A DNA stretch of 46,414 bases from a virus. The position numbers and the translations under genes are program-made. The stretch is taken from IMG/VR virus record IMGVR_UViG_3300048997_000259, positions 1-46,414 of that record. The stretch is one strand, 5' to 3'. The number at the start of each line of letters is the position of its first letter. Within the stretch, counting starts at the first letter, position 1. A model generated the notes under the pieces. The model searched no databases. It saw nothing but the letters and a program-made list of their open reading frames with translations, and was not told the DNA's origin. Below, piece after piece: positions 20,486-30,379 of the stretch.

Positions 20486-23281
20486 ATGGCGATTGATATC
20501 GGCGATGCGGTACTCACCTTTTTAGGTGATACCACTCAACTCGACGCTGCCTTTGACAAGGTAGGCACAGAAGCGCCCGCGAAACTTGCGCCCGCCGACG
20601 CCGCGATCGGCGCGCTGGGAACGAAGTTTCAGACAACCGGCGCCCAAGGCACCCAAGCCGCGGGAACTCTGGCGGATGCTTGGAAACTGTTGCCTCCGGT
20701 CATCGCGCAAACCGATGCCGAGCTGCAGAACATGGCCTTCGCGTTGCGCAACGTGTCTGTTGCGGCTGAGGGTGCAGGAGAGCAGACTGCGTTAGCTGCG
20801 GTAAGGGGCAGCGAGAAAATCCGCATCCTGGATGAGGCCATTGGGATTAAGTTGCCGCGCGGTGTCACGCGGTTCATCTCTGAATTGGTTCCTCTTGGCG
20901 GAATCATGGATGCCGCTTTTGCTGCCAGCGTGATCTTCATTGTGGTTGAGGCGCTCGCAAAGGGCATAGAGAAGTTGGTTGAGTGGTCGCAGGAAGCTCA
21001 CAAGATCGCCCTGGCACAGGAGGAGTTTAAGACTTCCATTCTCACCAGCTTTAATTCGCTCGACGACAAACTGCTACAGTCCGGCGCTAGGTTAGATGAG
21101 CTGCGCGGCGATCACATGGCGGCGTTGCGCAAAGAACTGGAGCTGATCGATCATCAGACGCTTCAGGATTTAGTGAAGGAGTTCGACGTTCTCGAAAAGG
21201 CTGCGGACGCGATCTTTGAGCAGCTGAAGACCAGTTGGGCTTCCTTTGACGCCGGATCGAAAGGCGCACAGAACGCGATTAAGGATTTCAAGGCGCAATA
21301 TGATTTGTTGCTCGCTGAAGGCAAGGACGAAAAGGCCAACGATCTCCTACTGGGCACGCTTGACTCCGCAAAGAAAGTTCTCGAAACGATGGAGCAGGCC
21401 CACAAAGAGGCCGAGATAACTTTCAAATCTATCGGCCCTCATGGGCAGGAGATTGAACGTAAACAAGGTGGCGGACCTAGCGAAAAAGAGCTGAAGGCGC
21501 AAGAGGATTTAGTCGAGATACTCAACGCACAGGTTGAGGCGCGGAAAAAGATTAACCAGGAAGCCGACAACGAAAAAGCCATCAAGAACACCGAAGAGGC
21601 GAACAAGGTTGCGACGGAGCAGGAGCGGTTGCTCAAGGCGCAAGTAGACGCGCAAAAGCGAGCAGACGAGCAGGAAGACAAGGACGAAGACGATCGACGC
21701 AACAAGTTCATTGCCTCTTTTCAAGAGCAGGAAAAAGAAAAGATTGCGGCCACCAAGCAGGGATCAGAAGAGCGCATCCGGGTTATCGACGCCGCGATCA
21801 AAGAAGAACAGGCCCACGGTTTCCAGGATGAGGCGTATTACAAATCTCTTCAGGTGCAGCGCGTCCAGGCAGTCCAGGCGCGAATCGCACAGGAACAAAA
21901 GGCGCAACTCGACGCCGACAAGCAACAGCTGACCACCGCCGAGCAACAGGCAAAGCGCGAAGTCGAAGTCGAGAAAGAATCGGCCAACGAGCAGGAAAAG
22001 GCGATTCAGGACTTGGGCAAGGCGCGAGTTTTCTCGCAATCAGAAACCTCGCGCCGGATGATCGCCGCCTATAACGACGAGAGAACTAAAACTCTCGCAG
22101 TTCTAAACCATCTTCTCAGTGACGAAAAAGCGCTGATGGAGAAGGCCGCGAAGCAACTGGCCGATGCCAAGTTGAATCCCGGCGTGACGCCCGAGCAAAT
22201 TCAGCAGGCGGAAGCGCTCTTAACTCAACTCAAAAATGCGATCGCGAATACCGAAACCCAGATTGGAAAAGTAAAGAGCGATACCAATTCGAGAATGCTG
22301 GCGCTCGATAAAAGTTATTACGGGCAAGCACTCGCGCTCGCCGTCGCATTCGGGAATCAGGACCTGGCGGTTCGGCTGAAAGAAAATCATGCGGCCCTGC
22401 TCTCGGCTCAGGCCAATCTCGCGGACGCTAAAGCGCGCGGCGCGGATACCCACGCGATCGAGCAGCAAATTAAATCGCTGCAGAAGTTAGAAAAAGAACT
22501 GACCAAAGAAGCGCGGGCCGAAAATAAGGGCCACGCGCAACTGATGGCTGAGTTCGGCCAGACTTCAAGGGCCATCGGTGCGTACGAAGCGGAGTTGGAT
22601 GCGAGCGGGAAGAAGACTGCCGCGTGGGGAGCGGGAATCGGCACCGTGCTTTCGGCTGTGGCCGAAGCTTACGCCCAAGGGGGAGTTTCGGCTGAGCAGG
22701 CTTTCGCCAAGGTCGCAGCGGCTGAAATTAGCGCCATCGCCCAGGTTGCGGAAAAAGAAGGCACCAAACAACTCGCTCTCGCGCTCGGATCGTACCCGGA
22801 CTTTGCGGGCATGGCTCACCACTTCGCCGCTGCCACTCTGTGGTTCACGTTAGGTGGCGCTCTCTCGGCTGGTGCTGGTGCATTGTCCGGCGGCGGGAGC
22901 GGTTCGTCGGGATCGTCTTCCAGTGCTTCAAGGGGCACTGCCGCGCCAGCTCCAGGCAGCCCAGCTGCCACCGCTGGAGGCGTGCCAGTTTCTACCGTGA
23001 ACGTTCCTCACCTGGCGAGCGGCGGACTGATCGCGCGCGACACGATGGTGGTTGTACATGGCGGTGAAGCGGTCATTCCTTTTTCGAATCGTGAAGCCAT
23101 GCGAAGCTTTAGCAGCGCGATCTCCGCGATGATGCAAAATGGCGCGCAACCCATAGAAATTCACATCAAGCATGAAGCCGACGTTCCCGGTTTTGCTCGC
23201 ATTCTCAATCACAGCGTGAAAAGTGGGCGCGTCAGACTCACTTCCTCGAACACCCTTTCCCCGCGCGGACGGCGCAGCTAA
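20486..23281 (+). CDS. Tail tape measure protein
   Basis: 931 aa, the longest gene. Long charged coiled-coil stretches (about 180-690) with Glu/Lys/Gln-rich repeats, a hydrophobic segment near residues 130-165 (GGIMDAAFAASVIFIVVEAL), and a Gly/Ser/Ala-rich C-terminal region ending with LASGGLIARDTMVVVHGGEA, a typical tape-measure end. Length sets tail length; at roughly 1.5 angstrom per residue this predicts a tail of about 140 nm. Preceded by the chaperones. Confidence 0.95.
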   Translation: MAIDIGDAVLTFLGDTTQLDAAFDKVGTEAPAKLAPADAAIGALGTKFQTTGAQGTQAAGTLADAWKLLPPVIAQTDAELQNMAFALRNVSVAAEGAGEQTALAAVRGSEKIRILDEAIGIKLPRGVTRFISELVPLGGIMDAAFAASVIFIVVEALAKGIEKLVEWSQEAHKIALAQEEFKTSILTSFNSLDDKLLQSGARLDELRGDHMAALRKELELIDHQTLQDLVKEFDVLEKAADAIFEQLKTSWASFDAGSKGAQNAIKDFKAQYDLLLAEGKDEKANDLLLGTLDSAKKVLETMEQAHKEAEITFKSIGPHGQEIERKQGGGPSEKELKAQEDLVEILNAQVEARKKINQEADNEKAIKNTEEANKVATEQERLLKAQVDAQKRADEQEDKDEDDRRNKFIASFQEQEKEKIAATKQGSEERIRVIDAAIKEEQAHGFQDEAYYKSLQVQRVQAVQARIAQEQKAQLDADKQQLTTAEQQAKREVEVEKESANEQEKAIQDLGKARVFSQSETSRRMIAAYNDERTKTLAVLNHLLSDEKALMEKAAKQLADAKLNPGVTPEQIQQAEALLTQLKNAIANTETQIGKVKSDTNSRMLALDKSYYGQALALAVAFGNQDLAVRLKENHAALLSAQANLADAKARGADTHAIEQQIKSLQKLEKELTKEARAENKGHAQLMAEFGQTSRAIGAYEAELDASGKKTAAWGAGIGTVLSAVAEAYAQGGVSAEQAFAKVAAAEISAIAQVAEKEGTKQLALALGSYPDFAGMAHHFAAATLWFTLGGALSAGAGALSGGGSGSSGSSSSASRGTAAPAPGSPAATAGGVPVSTVNVPHLASGGLIARDTMVVVHGGEAVIPFSNREAMRSFSSAISAMMQNGAQPIEIHIKHEADVPGFARILNHSVKSGRVRLTSSNTLSPRGRRS

Positions 23282-23734
23282 ATGCCCTTCATCATTCCCA
23301 AGATCACCTACCCGGCGGACACGCAAGAGACCACGCTCGACTTCACTTATCCGCCGACTGAGAAGCCGGGAATCCCCGATCAGGAAGGCGTCTCGGCGGT
23401 TTCGAAAACTCTCAGCGGGCTTAAGCAGACGATGTGGTGGAGGGAAGATCAATATATCAACCTGCATTTTAAGAACGTTCCCATGGAGGACTTGCCCGCA
23501 TTGAAAGACTTCATCAACTACTGCCACCAGGGCGGAAGTTTTCTTTTGTATCCGGACGCAAACGATATCTCGACCTTTGTCGAATGCTGGCTTGAAGATT
23601 CGGGCGGATCGGCGCGCGCCTCTTCAGCGTCCGGGACATCGAGCGAAGCCTGGACGCCGACGTTTGCTCTCCGTGGCCTGGTTGCATTCGATTTGGTCCT
23701 GCAAATAGTTCCCGACGGGATTTCCGGCCCATAG
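23282..23734 (+). CDS. Probable distal tail / tail tip protein
   Basis: 150 aa directly after the tape measure. Beta-rich, with TQETTLDFTYPPTEKPG, MWWREDQYINLHFKNV and FINYCHQGGSFLLYPDAND. This is the position of lambda gpM or of distal tail proteins. I do not recognise a precise family; the call is from order and fold style. Confidence 0.6.
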   Translation: MPFIIPKITYPADTQETTLDFTYPPTEKPGIPDQEGVSAVSKTLSGLKQTMWWREDQYINLHFKNVPMEDLPALKDFINYCHQGGSFLLYPDANDISTFVECWLEDSGGSARASSASGTSSEAWTPTFALRGLVAFDLVLQIVPDGISGP

Positions 23735-23737
23735 AGA

Positions 23738-25699
23738 ATGATTACTGCAACCGACAACTGGCTCGCCGCGAACGCCAAGCTGGCAAAAAAACCTGTTCGC
23801 CTGATCGAGATCGAGGGCTACGGGAAGGCGTTCTCAAGCCCCTCAGATCTGGATACGAGCAGCGGGCTTCCACTCCAGGGCGTAATCCAGTACGCTTCAC
23901 GAATCGTTGATGTTGGCGGACTTTCGCTCTTTCCGAGTAGCGTAACTCCGGCGCAAGCGGTCACCGCCGGTAACATCATCTTCGTATTCATCTACAACGC
24001 CAGCTCCGAAACAACCGCCTCGCTCGCCATCGACGACACCGGGTCGAATACTTGGATTCCGATTTATTCCGATTCCTCGATTCGCGGCTGGTATGCCATC
24101 GCCAATTCGACCGGAAGCATCACCATCAGCGTCAGTGGAAGCTCGCACGGCGCTATAGGTGGCGGAAATTTTGAAATCTACGCGATGGAGGTTTCCGCAA
24201 AGTTTGCGGGTTTTGCCGCAACCGGAGCCACCGGAACGAGTAATCCCGCTATCATCACTGCGGGCAGTACCACTATTGTTTTTCCCTGCGCTACCAGCCC
24301 AGCTTGGCATTTGATCTTAGTGGAATTGGCTTCAGCATCTGGACCTGCGCTGCCTATTACGTTGCTGTTCGCGCGCGTCAACCTGGCGGGAGTGGGCCCG
24401 ATACCGGGCGCCAGCCTGATTAGCGGCGGTGCGGCGTCCACGGTCTATGCCATCGTCGGCGATGCCACAGTTCTTCCTTGGATACTGAACGTCGATCCGC
24501 TTTCAGAAACCGTCTCCGATCTCGACGGGGGTTCCGACCTAAGCGACCTGGTATTCACGGTTCAAGATCGCAGGCAGCTCATCACCGCCGACATGGCGGG
24601 TTTTATATTCGAAGGCAAGAAAGTGGTGTTCAAGGAAGGCTTCGTTGGGCTTGCCTACGAGGATTACCTGCCGCGCTTCACTGGGAAAATCGAGAGCGTT
24701 GATTCTGGCAACGCCAACCTCGAATACACCTTTACCTGTCCGGACATTCGCAAAGATTTATCGCAGATCATTTTCGCGACAGGCGATGATGGATTTGCCA
24801 CCTCGAGCGATCACCCGAAAACCCTGAACGATCACCCCTTAAACATCCTCATTGATTTACTGGAGAACGAAATCGGCTGGGACGCTTCGATCATCGACAT
24901 CGCGAAAATCCAGTTGTGGCGGGGCACCATTTATTCCGGTGTCCAGTTCTTGTTCCGCAAGATCACCAGCGCCCCGGTAGCCAAAGATTTCATTGAAAAT
25001 GAAATCATGAAGCCCTTGGGCGCCTATCACCGCACCAACAATCTGGGCGTGTTCACGGTGAACTTTTTCTATCCCATCAATCCTGCCCCGGTCGCGACCC
25101 TCGATCATGGGACTCTGACTGACGTTCCAAACGCCCAACAGGCCGCGCTCGTTAACCAGAGTGTTTTCCGCTTCGATTATTCAGACGATGACAAGCCGCA
25201 GGCGGAGAAAGTTGCCAGCTACAAGCCATCGCTAGACAAATACGCCCTCGCCGGCGAGAACATCATCGAGAGCCGGGGATTACGTTCCGCTTTTGGTGGC
25301 TACGCCATTGCGGCAATTGTTTCGCGGCTGATCTTTCTGCGCTACGCCAATAAGCAGCTGCAATTTGAGAGCCTGCCGAATATCTGGTCGCAGTCCTTAC
25401 TCGAACCGGGAGACATTGTTTCTGTAACCAGCGCGATCGTTCCCGATAGGGAATTGGGAGTGCTCGGCATAACCGCGAAGTCATTCGAGATTTTAGATCG
25501 CGCCTGGGACCCGATGCAGGGAATCGCGAGTTTCAAACTGCTGGCGGTGGACCTCGCGAAGTTCAAGCCGTCTCTGATTCCACCGAACGCGGAAGCGGAT
25601 TTTCTTTCGGCTTCACCGAGCGACGAAGATACTTACTTATTTCTTTCCGGTGACGACGGGAAATATTCGAACGGAACGCCGGCGAACACGCTGTGTTAG
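23738..25699 (+). CDS. Tail hub / baseplate-like protein
   Basis: 653 aa. The N-terminus (KKPVRLIEIEGYGKAF) is typical of tail proteins downstream of the tip gene. Residues 60-240 form a Thr/Ser/Ile-rich beta domain (SITISVSGSSHG). From about 260 the hub-like region starts (SDLDGGSDLSDLVFTVQDRR), with RFTGKIESVDSGNANLEYTF and a C-terminal helical/beta end. It probably forms the tail tip hub to which fibres attach. Confidence 0.65.
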   Translation: MITATDNWLAANAKLAKKPVRLIEIEGYGKAFSSPSDLDTSSGLPLQGVIQYASRIVDVGGLSLFPSSVTPAQAVTAGNIIFVFIYNASSETTASLAIDDTGSNTWIPIYSDSSIRGWYAIANSTGSITISVSGSSHGAIGGGNFEIYAMEVSAKFAGFAATGATGTSNPAIITAGSTTIVFPCATSPAWHLILVELASASGPALPITLLFARVNLAGVGPIPGASLISGGAASTVYAIVGDATVLPWILNVDPLSETVSDLDGGSDLSDLVFTVQDRRQLITADMAGFIFEGKKVVFKEGFVGLAYEDYLPRFTGKIESVDSGNANLEYTFTCPDIRKDLSQIIFATGDDGFATSSDHPKTLNDHPLNILIDLLENEIGWDASIIDIAKIQLWRGTIYSGVQFLFRKITSAPVAKDFIENEIMKPLGAYHRTNNLGVFTVNFFYPINPAPVATLDHGTLTDVPNAQQAALVNQSVFRFDYSDDDKPQAEKVASYKPSLDKYALAGENIIESRGLRSAFGGYAIAAIVSRLIFLRYANKQLQFESLPNIWSQSLLEPGDIVSVTSAIVPDRELGVLGITAKSFEILDRAWDPMQGIASFKLLAVDLAKFKPSLIPPNAEADFLSASPSDEDTYLFLSGDDGKYSNGTPANTLC

Positions 25700-25739
25700 T
25701 GAATAGTAAATCTTCTCTGTAATACCTCTTCTCATTCTG

Positions 25740-27335
25740 ATGGGTCTCACCATCCAAACTCCAGGCGGCTTTTTTGATGTCGCTGATTCCGTCCTAGCTT
25801 CCGGCCAGCCTGCCTTTGCCATCGATCTGGCGAAGATCTACTCGAACTCTGTGCTGGGCATGGTGCGCCCGGAAGTTTTCCCCGGAGTGTACAAAAACGG
25901 GGATACCGTTGCGCTGCCAAAATCGTCCATTGACGGCTATGCCTATTCCCGCGATGAGCTGATTTATTTCTGGACGGTCCGCAATTCAACCGACCCGGAA
26001 ACTCTCTGGATCACTGGCGACGATTCGCTTCAGTACGGCGGCTGGCTGGTCGAGCAATCAACCGGAATCGTTCACTGCGACGAAACCTATCGCCGGTCCG
26101 GCAAACACGCCGATATTACCCACACCAACGACGGAAAGCTCGAAGTATGGACCGTCGGGCAACGATCGCAAGCCGAGATGATCGTTGCTAGTTCGCCAAC
26201 TTACGCGGACATCGATCCGGCCTGGCTGGGAGTGGACAAGCCCTTCACTCAGCAACTGGCCCAAGCCCTTTCCCGTAATGCGAAATTCGCTCTCCTCAAC
26301 AAAGAGTTTTTCTATCTCGGCGAATACTACAACGGGCAGACGGTGGTGATCCCGCATTCCCCGGTCGATGGCTACGCCTACTCGGCTGCTGAAGCCACAT
26401 TTATTTTCTCGCCCCGCTGGACCCCGCCTGGAAACACTTCATCGCTTACCCCGCCTGATCTCTCAAAAGGCCAACTCGGCCCGTTTATGTTCTCGGTGAA
26501 TTCGAGCGGCGTGGTTTCAACCACGGTGAAATATATCGACGATGGCGGGAATCTCAATTCGACCAACGACGGGCGCATTGCGGTCTTCGCCTTTTTCAAG
26601 AGAAGTGGCACGCCGGCAACGCTCTCTGCGGTGGCTGATTTGTTTTCGGAAATCGACTATGACAACTTCATGCCGGGAGACGCGGTCTCCTCGTCGCTCA
26701 TCGATCAGATCGTTGAAAACATTCTGCAATCGCTGGTTGAAGTCGAACGCTTTGGACCGACAACCCACGCGAACGGCGACACCATAGCTCTGCCAACTTC
26801 AGGAGTGGACGGCTACGCCTACGCGCGCGATGAACTGAGTTATTTCTGGACCTGGTCGGACACCTCAAATCAAACCGGTTCGAATCTTCGCTTGCCGCTT
26901 TTCTTTGGCCACATCGATCCCGCGACCGGCGTGGTCACCCTGCATGTGTGGAGGCTTCCGCCTGGTGGACCCTACGTCGATGACGATGACGCGCTGGCCA
27001 GAATCTCGGTAGTGACTTTTGCGCGCAGAAAGACCATCGCGCCGACAGCGTGGCATGCGGCGGAAGGCTCGACGCCACCGACCGGGTCAACTACGACGGG
27101 CGGCGGCGTGGTAGCGGATGTGCCTACCTTGACCGGAGCGACCGGGGAAGCTGCCGGCGGTACAAAAGACAGCTCGAATCAAACCTTCACCATCTCGACA
27201 GCGGGCAAGATTATTTTTCTGGTTTGGAACGGCCAGATCCGCTTCGATTTCACTCAGACCGGAACTTCAACTTCTTTCACCACGGGTTTTACTCCTGATG
27301 CACCGGACACCCTCTATGCGATTTACACAACTTAA
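25740..27335 (+). CDS. Tail fibre-type protein with three internal repeats
   Basis: 531 aa containing three related modules spaced about 146 residues apart: NGDTVALPKSSIDGYAYSRD (near 53), NGQTVVIPHSPVDGYAYSAA (near 198) and NGDTIALPTSGVDGYAYARD (near 345), each followed by an aromatic strand (FWT or FIFSP). This tandem plan suggests domain duplication in an adhesin or fibre shaft. The C-terminus is a Gly/Thr-rich beta region. It overlaps the next fibre gene by about 20 bases. Confidence 0.75.
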   Translation: MGLTIQTPGGFFDVADSVLASGQPAFAIDLAKIYSNSVLGMVRPEVFPGVYKNGDTVALPKSSIDGYAYSRDELIYFWTVRNSTDPETLWITGDDSLQYGGWLVEQSTGIVHCDETYRRSGKHADITHTNDGKLEVWTVGQRSQAEMIVASSPTYADIDPAWLGVDKPFTQQLAQALSRNAKFALLNKEFFYLGEYYNGQTVVIPHSPVDGYAYSAAEATFIFSPRWTPPGNTSSLTPPDLSKGQLGPFMFSVNSSGVVSTTVKYIDDGGNLNSTNDGRIAVFAFFKRSGTPATLSAVADLFSEIDYDNFMPGDAVSSSLIDQIVENILQSLVEVERFGPTTHANGDTIALPTSGVDGYAYARDELSYFWTWSDTSNQTGSNLRLPLFFGHIDPATGVVTLHVWRLPPGGPYVDDDDALARISVVTFARRKTIAPTAWHAAEGSTPPTGSTTTGGGVVADVPTLTGATGEAAGGTKDSSNQTFTISTAGKIIFLVWNGQIRFDFTQTGTSTSFTTGFTPDAPDTLYAIYTT

Positions 27336-29010
27336 GAAAATCTTAACTTTTGCGATTCTCGTCTTCGCTTCCGCTTGCGCCTTCGGGGTGGACTGCAACA
27401 CGGCGGGCTACGCTTGCATGAACCTCGACAGCCAGATCAAAGGCTCACGCCTGCCGAGCTGGGGTGTGGACTCCGGATCGTCGAACGCTTACGCCATTAC
27501 CACGGTCGCGCCTCTCGGCCCAGCACTGAAGACCGGGTCGGTGTTCATGTTCAAGGCCACCCATGCGAATACCAGCGCGTCAACGCTTGTCGTGGATGGC
27601 GGATCGACAATTGCGATCAAAAAGAATGTTTCCTCGGCGCTGACTGGTGGCGAGATTGCGCTGAATGGCGTCACAGAAGTTGTTTACGATGGCACGAACT
27701 TTCAGTGCATGAGCTGCGGAAGCAGCACGGGAACAGTCACTAGCATTGCCACGACTTCTCCGATCACAGGTGGCACGATCACCACGACAGGAACAATTTC
27801 CTGTCCAACTTGTGCAATCGGCCCCGGAAGCTCAAGCGCAAACCATCTGGCGAAGTTTTCAGGCACTGATGGACTCACCCTTGCCGATGGGGGAGCGATA
27901 CCAACGGGAACGGTTACCAGCGTTGCCGAAACCGCACCCAGTGGACTTCTGTCGGTATCCGGCAGCCCGATCACAACTTCTGGAACCTTCGCTTGGAGCT
28001 GGGCTGGAACATCTGGAGGCATCTCATATTTCTCCAGCACTTCAGCCTTGGCTTCGTCCGCGCTGCTTACTAATCATGCGCTCGTTGTCGGCGGTGGAAC
28101 TGGCGCAGCGCCTTCAGTAGTGAGCAGCTTAGGTACGACAACTACAGTGCTCCATGGCAACGCTTCTGCAAATCCATCATTCGGAGCGGTGAGCCTGACC
28201 GCAGATGTCAGCGGAATTCTTCCTGTCGCCAATGGTGGAAACGGAACGGCTACACCAACGCTTTCGCCAGGTGCCAACGTGACCCTTGCTGGAACCTGGC
28301 CGAATTACACCATTAATGCAGCAACGGGTTCAGGTGGAAGTGGCACATCGACAGCACGTCCGAACACTCGCCGCTGGGCTTATGGAGCGCAAACAGGGGA
28401 CAATAATTCTGGCAATTGGTCTGGCACGGAATCCTCAAACGTTGGCTTTAGTGGATCTCTCGGCAGTGCCGCGACAGGGACTGCCACTTGTGGTCCCACT
28501 AGAACAGGGAGCACCGCAGCAACAATAGGAAGCGTGGCCGGTGAAGGTAATAGTGCCGCCCCGATTCGCAACTGGAATTACGGCAAAAATCCGATGTTTC
28601 AGGCGCAAGTCGCGCTGAACAATACAAGCAACGTTCGCCAATGGCTTGTTTTCACCGATCAGACCATTGCCACCGTTGGCGCGTCGGCAACTCCCGCAGG
28701 AAATTCCACCGGATTTCGCTATGACACAGGAGCAGGTGATACCCACTGGCAATGCGGGAGTTCAGCATCAGGTTCTTGGACGTTTGTCGATACCGGAGTC
28801 ACGCCGGATACTTCTTGCCATACCTTTGAAGTGTTGGTCACGTCGGGAACGAACGCAGTCTGCAAAATTGACGGCGGCTCGGCGACGACCGTTTCATCAA
28901 ACCTCCCAGCGAACAGCACAATGCTGGGCTGGCAAGACGAGATTACAGCGCTGGCTGCTTCAATAGTCTCGATTAAATGGTCGTATCACTACTGGGAACA
29001 AGATCCGTAG
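27316..29010 (+). CDS. Large Gly/Ser/Thr-rich tail fibre protein with signal-like N-terminus
   Basis: 564 aa. I choose ATG 27316 (MRFTQLKKILTFAILVFASA), which gives a signal peptide ending ACA-FG. The body (residues 30-350) is low-complexity beta sequence with recurrent GTVTSxA and LVVGGGTGAAPS-like segments (for example TGTVTSIATTSP and TGTVTSVAETAP), typical of phage fibres. The last ~170 residues look like a lectin-type tip (NWSGTESSNVGFSG, DTGAGDTHWQCGSS). A Sec signal on a tail fibre is unusual. It converges with the desaturase-like gene, overlapping 38 bases. Confidence 0.7.
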   Translation: MRFTQLKKILTFAILVFASACAFGVDCNTAGYACMNLDSQIKGSRLPSWGVDSGSSNAYAITTVAPLGPALKTGSVFMFKATHANTSASTLVVDGGSTIAIKKNVSSALTGGEIALNGVTEVVYDGTNFQCMSCGSSTGTVTSIATTSPITGGTITTTGTISCPTCAIGPGSSSANHLAKFSGTDGLTLADGGAIPTGTVTSVAETAPSGLLSVSGSPITTSGTFAWSWAGTSGGISYFSSTSALASSALLTNHALVVGGGTGAAPSVVSSLGTTTTVLHGNASANPSFGAVSLTADVSGILPVANGGNGTATPTLSPGANVTLAGTWPNYTINAATGSGGSGTSTARPNTRRWAYGAQTGDNNSGNWSGTESSNVGFSGSLGSAATGTATCGPTRTGSTAATIGSVAGEGNSAAPIRNWNYGKNPMFQAQVALNNTSNVRQWLVFTDQTIATVGASATPAGNSTGFRYDTGAGDTHWQCGSSASGSWTFVDTGVTPDTSCHTFEVLVTSGTNAVCKIDGGSATTVSSNLPANSTMLGWQDEITALAASIVSIKWSYHYWEQDP

Positions 29011-29788
29011 CGCGTGGCAGTTTGGCTGGTTTAATCATTCGCGCCCATTCTAAGAACGGACCTAGCAAAGCTTCGCTGACCGTGGTGATCTTTTTATCAG
29101 AAAGCCCGCAAGTAATCGATCTCTTGTCGGGAGCGAAGTAAGTTCCGAAGATCACGTCCCACATCGGAAAGAATGCTGCGAAGTTTTTATTGAAGTGCTC
29201 CGGTGAATTGGAATGGTGAATGCGGTGAGTTCGCGGGTTTGCCAAAATTCGATTCAGCGGGCCGAGGCTCAGATTTGAATTCAGGTGGATGAAGTAGCCC
29301 CAAGCGTAAGGCAATGCCGACAACAGAATCGCTGCCGCGACGGGAGGCCGGAACAGTATCAGCATCGGTGCGTCAATGAAAATCACTTCGAGCGGCTTTT
29401 CCAGCCAGTGATGGCGGGTGGCTGTCGTTACATTCATGTGTTCGTCGCTGTGATGCAGCATGTGTTCCGCCCACAGCCATCGGGAGTGATGCTGAAAGCG
29501 GTGAAGCCAGTAATAAAAGAAGTCGTGCACGGCAAGCCAGAGCGGGGCTGTGGCCAGCAAGCCGAGAGATGGGAAATTCATCAGCCCGTAAATGTGCAAG
29601 CGATTCAGCAGCGCATAGACTCCCAGAACTAAGGGAACGGCTAGAAGTGCCTCGGCCACAAAATAGAACACCGTGCAGGTGGCATTGAAGAGCAGATTCT
29701 TGGCGGTGTTCGATTCATCGGCTGGTGACATTCCCTCGATGGTGAAACCGACGAAGTAGGCGACAAGAGTTTGGATCAGTGTGCTCAC
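28973..29788 (-). CDS. Membrane fatty acid hydroxylase / sterol desaturase family enzyme
   Basis: 271 aa, GTG start at 29788. The eight-histidine di-iron pattern is complete: HDFFYYWLHRFQHH (H88, H96, H100, H101), HMLHH (H109, H112, H113), and THRIHH (H188, H191, H192). Hydrophobic spans lie around residues 36-60, 72-90 and 145-170. The family hydroxylates or desaturates lipid acyl chains or sterol-like substrates at the membrane, using O2. Here it is read against the late genes, in an operon with two tiny membrane peptides and a secreted protein: probable lysogenic-conversion cargo. The substrate is unknown. Confidence 0.85.
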   Translation of the reverse strand: MSTLIQTLVAYFVGFTIEGMSPADESNTAKNLLFNATCTVFYFVAEALLAVPLVLGVYALLNRLHIYGLMNFPSLGLLATAPLWLAVHDFFYYWLHRFQHHSRWLWAEHMLHHSDEHMNVTTATRHHWLEKPLEVIFIDAPMLILFRPPVAAAILLSALPYAWGYFIHLNSNLSLGPLNRILANPRTHRIHHSNSPEHFNKNFAAFFPMWDVIFGTYFAPDKRSITCGLSDKKITTVSEALLGPFLEWARMIKPAKLPRATDLVPSSDTTI

Positions 29789-29880
29789 TAACGTCCATCA
29801 CCCAGTGCAATCGCAGCTAGGGCAACAAAAGCCGCAGCCAGTACCCAATTACGTAGATAGGGTTTCATCGAGTGAGCCAT
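29788..29880 (-). CDS. Tiny membrane peptide, cargo cassette
   Basis: 30 aa, MAHSMKPYLRNWVLAAAFVA followed by LAAIALGDGR. One hydrophobic span. Its stop shares a base with the start of the desaturase-like gene (TAGTG) and its start lies within the end of the next upstream peptide gene, so three genes are strictly coupled. Too short for homology; acceptance rests on coupling. Confidence 0.5.
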   Translation of the reverse strand: MAHSMKPYLRNWVLAAAFVALAAIALGDGR

Positions 29881-29975
29881 TTTCTAACCAGTACGGTGAT
29901 GACGGTAGCGGCGGCGATAACAATTGCGAATTCACCCAAACCGCCAGGATCGAGAGATTGATTGCGTGAGATCAT
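29865..29975 (-). CDS. Tiny membrane peptide, cargo cassette
   Basis: 36 aa, MISRNQSLDPGGLGEFAIV then IAAATVITVLVRKWLTR: a single membrane span with a basic end. It starts 4 bases after the stop of the secreted-protein gene and overlaps the next peptide gene. Probably translated as part of the leftward cargo operon; function unknown. Confidence 0.5.
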   Translation of the reverse strand: MISRNQSLDPGGLGEFAIVIAAATVITVLVRKWLTR

Positions 29976-29979
29976 CGGC

Positions 29980-30351
29980 TTAGTGGCAGGCATCGTGAAT
30001 GAGCTGCCACATCAGTCTATCCCCGCCAGCCATTCTGTAGTCGGACCAAATCATTTCGCCAGATTTGAGGGTCAGTTCAGCTGACGCTCCTCGGGTGTGA
30101 AGAATGCTGTCTTCCTGCGCCTCTTTGACTTCAAGCACCGCGTCCGCTTCGGGAGCCTTAGAAGCGAGCGTGAAACACGCTTTGCTGCTCAACATCTTTT
30201 TTCGGGCTTCGAGCGCCTGCTGGTTATTGCCCGAGATGAATATGGACTTCACGGTGCGCAGACGAGAATCACGCGCGGTGTCTTTTGCGACCATCGCACC
30301 GGCAGCCATAAGTACGAGAAGAGCGGTGAGTAAAGCTTTGTTAGGCAGCAT
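29980..30351 (-). CDS. Secreted hypothetical protein, first gene of cargo cassette
   Basis: 123 aa with a signal peptide (NKALLTALLVLMAAGAMVA), then a mature domain containing TVKSIFISGNNQQALEARKK, KACFTLASKAPEADAVLEV and a C-terminal IHDACH. The fold style (short alpha/beta with ADAVLEV) looks like small periplasmic proteins of bacterial chromosomes rather than phage structural proteins. First in the leftward operon behind a good promoter candidate. Confidence 0.7.
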   Translation of the reverse strand: MLPNKALLTALLVLMAAGAMVAKDTARDSRLRTVKSIFISGNNQQALEARKKMLSSKACFTLASKAPEADAVLEVKEAQEDSILHTRGASAELTLKSGEMIWSDYRMAGGDRLMWQLIHDACH

Positions 30352-30379
30352 CCACGAAGTCTCGAATTAAAGGGTTCCC

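Noticed and set aside
22928-23527. 199-aa minus-strand frame over the tape measure end
   Set aside because: Antisense to the conserved tape-measure C-terminus; no ribosome-binding site or motif.
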